7,140 nt of DNA. It comes from Bacteroidales bacterium (GTDB lineage Bacteria > Bacteroidota > Bacteroidia > Bacteroidales > WCHB1-69). The DNA lies in contig JAQUGA010000126.1 in assembly GCA_028684405.1 (NCBI GenBank), forward strand, positions 1 through 7,140, read 5' to 3'. Below the pieces are notes generated by a model that ran no database searches, had not been told where the DNA came from, and saw only the letters and a program-made list of their open reading frames with translations. Below, one piece after another: positions 7,042 through 7,140 of this stretch; positions within the stretch are counted from its first letter, which is position 1, and every line of letters begins with the position of its first letter. The position numbers and the translations under genes are program-made.

Positions 7042-7140
7042 ATGTATTCTATTGTTGAAATTTCCGATTTCATACCATCGGCAGAGCTTCATGCTCAAAG
7101 GCAAGATTTAAACTCAATGATTGTAAAAGATTTATTGATT
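7042..7140 (+). CDS. Start of an unrecognised protein (3' truncated)
   Basis: An ATG at 7042, preceded by the A-rich stretch typical of the other starts here and by a promoter element, opens a frame of 33 codons without a stop up to the window edge. The protein begins MYSIVEISDFIPSAELHAQR and continues in a soluble, mixed-charge style, with no signal peptide or membrane segment in the visible part. I do not recognise the family. It has its own promoter, so it is probably not part of the glycosyltransferase operon. Confidence 0.55.
   Translation, partial: MYSIVEISDFIPSAELHAQRQDLNSMIVKDLLI

Noticed and set aside
1..7140. Mobile elements, CRISPR arrays, tRNA or rRNA genes, riboswitches
   Set aside because: No transposase, terminal inverted repeats, regularly spaced repeats or tRNA-like folds were seen; intergenic regions are all shorter than 250 bases.

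Overview
The window looks like chromosomal DNA of a member of the Bacteroidota. It is AT-rich. The start codons follow A-rich stretches without a clear Shine-Dalgarno sequence, and two intergenic regions carry the Bacteroidota -7 promoter motif TAnnTTTG (TATTTTTG at 2293-2300, TATCTTTG at 7009-7016). The protein families fit: a ~575-residue acyl-CoA dehydrogenase beside etfA, and an enlarged ~476-residue LptF/LptG permease. The order cannot be resolved from sequence reading alone. All genes run on the plus strand.

Region 1 (1-2187) is the end of an electron-transfer and acyl-CoA oxidation unit. It holds the C-terminal FAD-binding part of electron transfer flavoprotein alpha (etfA, cut by the window edge), then, 25 bases on, a long acyl-CoA dehydrogenase whose electrons ETF would accept. 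The unit closes with a very strong 14-bp hairpin and T-run (2155-2187). A weaker hairpin just before it (2082-2134) overlaps the dehydrogenase stop codon.

Region 2 (2293-6909) starts from a new promoter and carries four co-directional genes. An LptF/LptG-family permease of the LPS export machine comes first, followed after 5 bases by a GT4-type glycosyltransferase. A second GT4-type glycosyltransferase of the 'PEP-CTERM/EpsH1-associated sugar transferase' type follows after 1 base. After a 39-base gap comes an Sfp-type 4'-phosphopantetheinyl transferase. The tight spacing of the first three genes suggests one transcript for building and exporting an envelope glycan or LPS. The phosphopantetheinyl transferase may simply be a housekeeping or secondary-metabolism enzyme that shares the transcript.

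Region 3 (6910-7140) is a 132-base intergenic stretch with a weak terminator candidate and a promoter, then the first 33 codons of an unrecognised gene that runs off the window.

I saw no mobile element, CRISPR array, RNA gene or clearly novel system. The window reads as ordinary chromosome. The points most worth a second look are the permease-glycosyltransferase-phosphopantetheinyl transferase neighbourhood and the large insertion in the permease.
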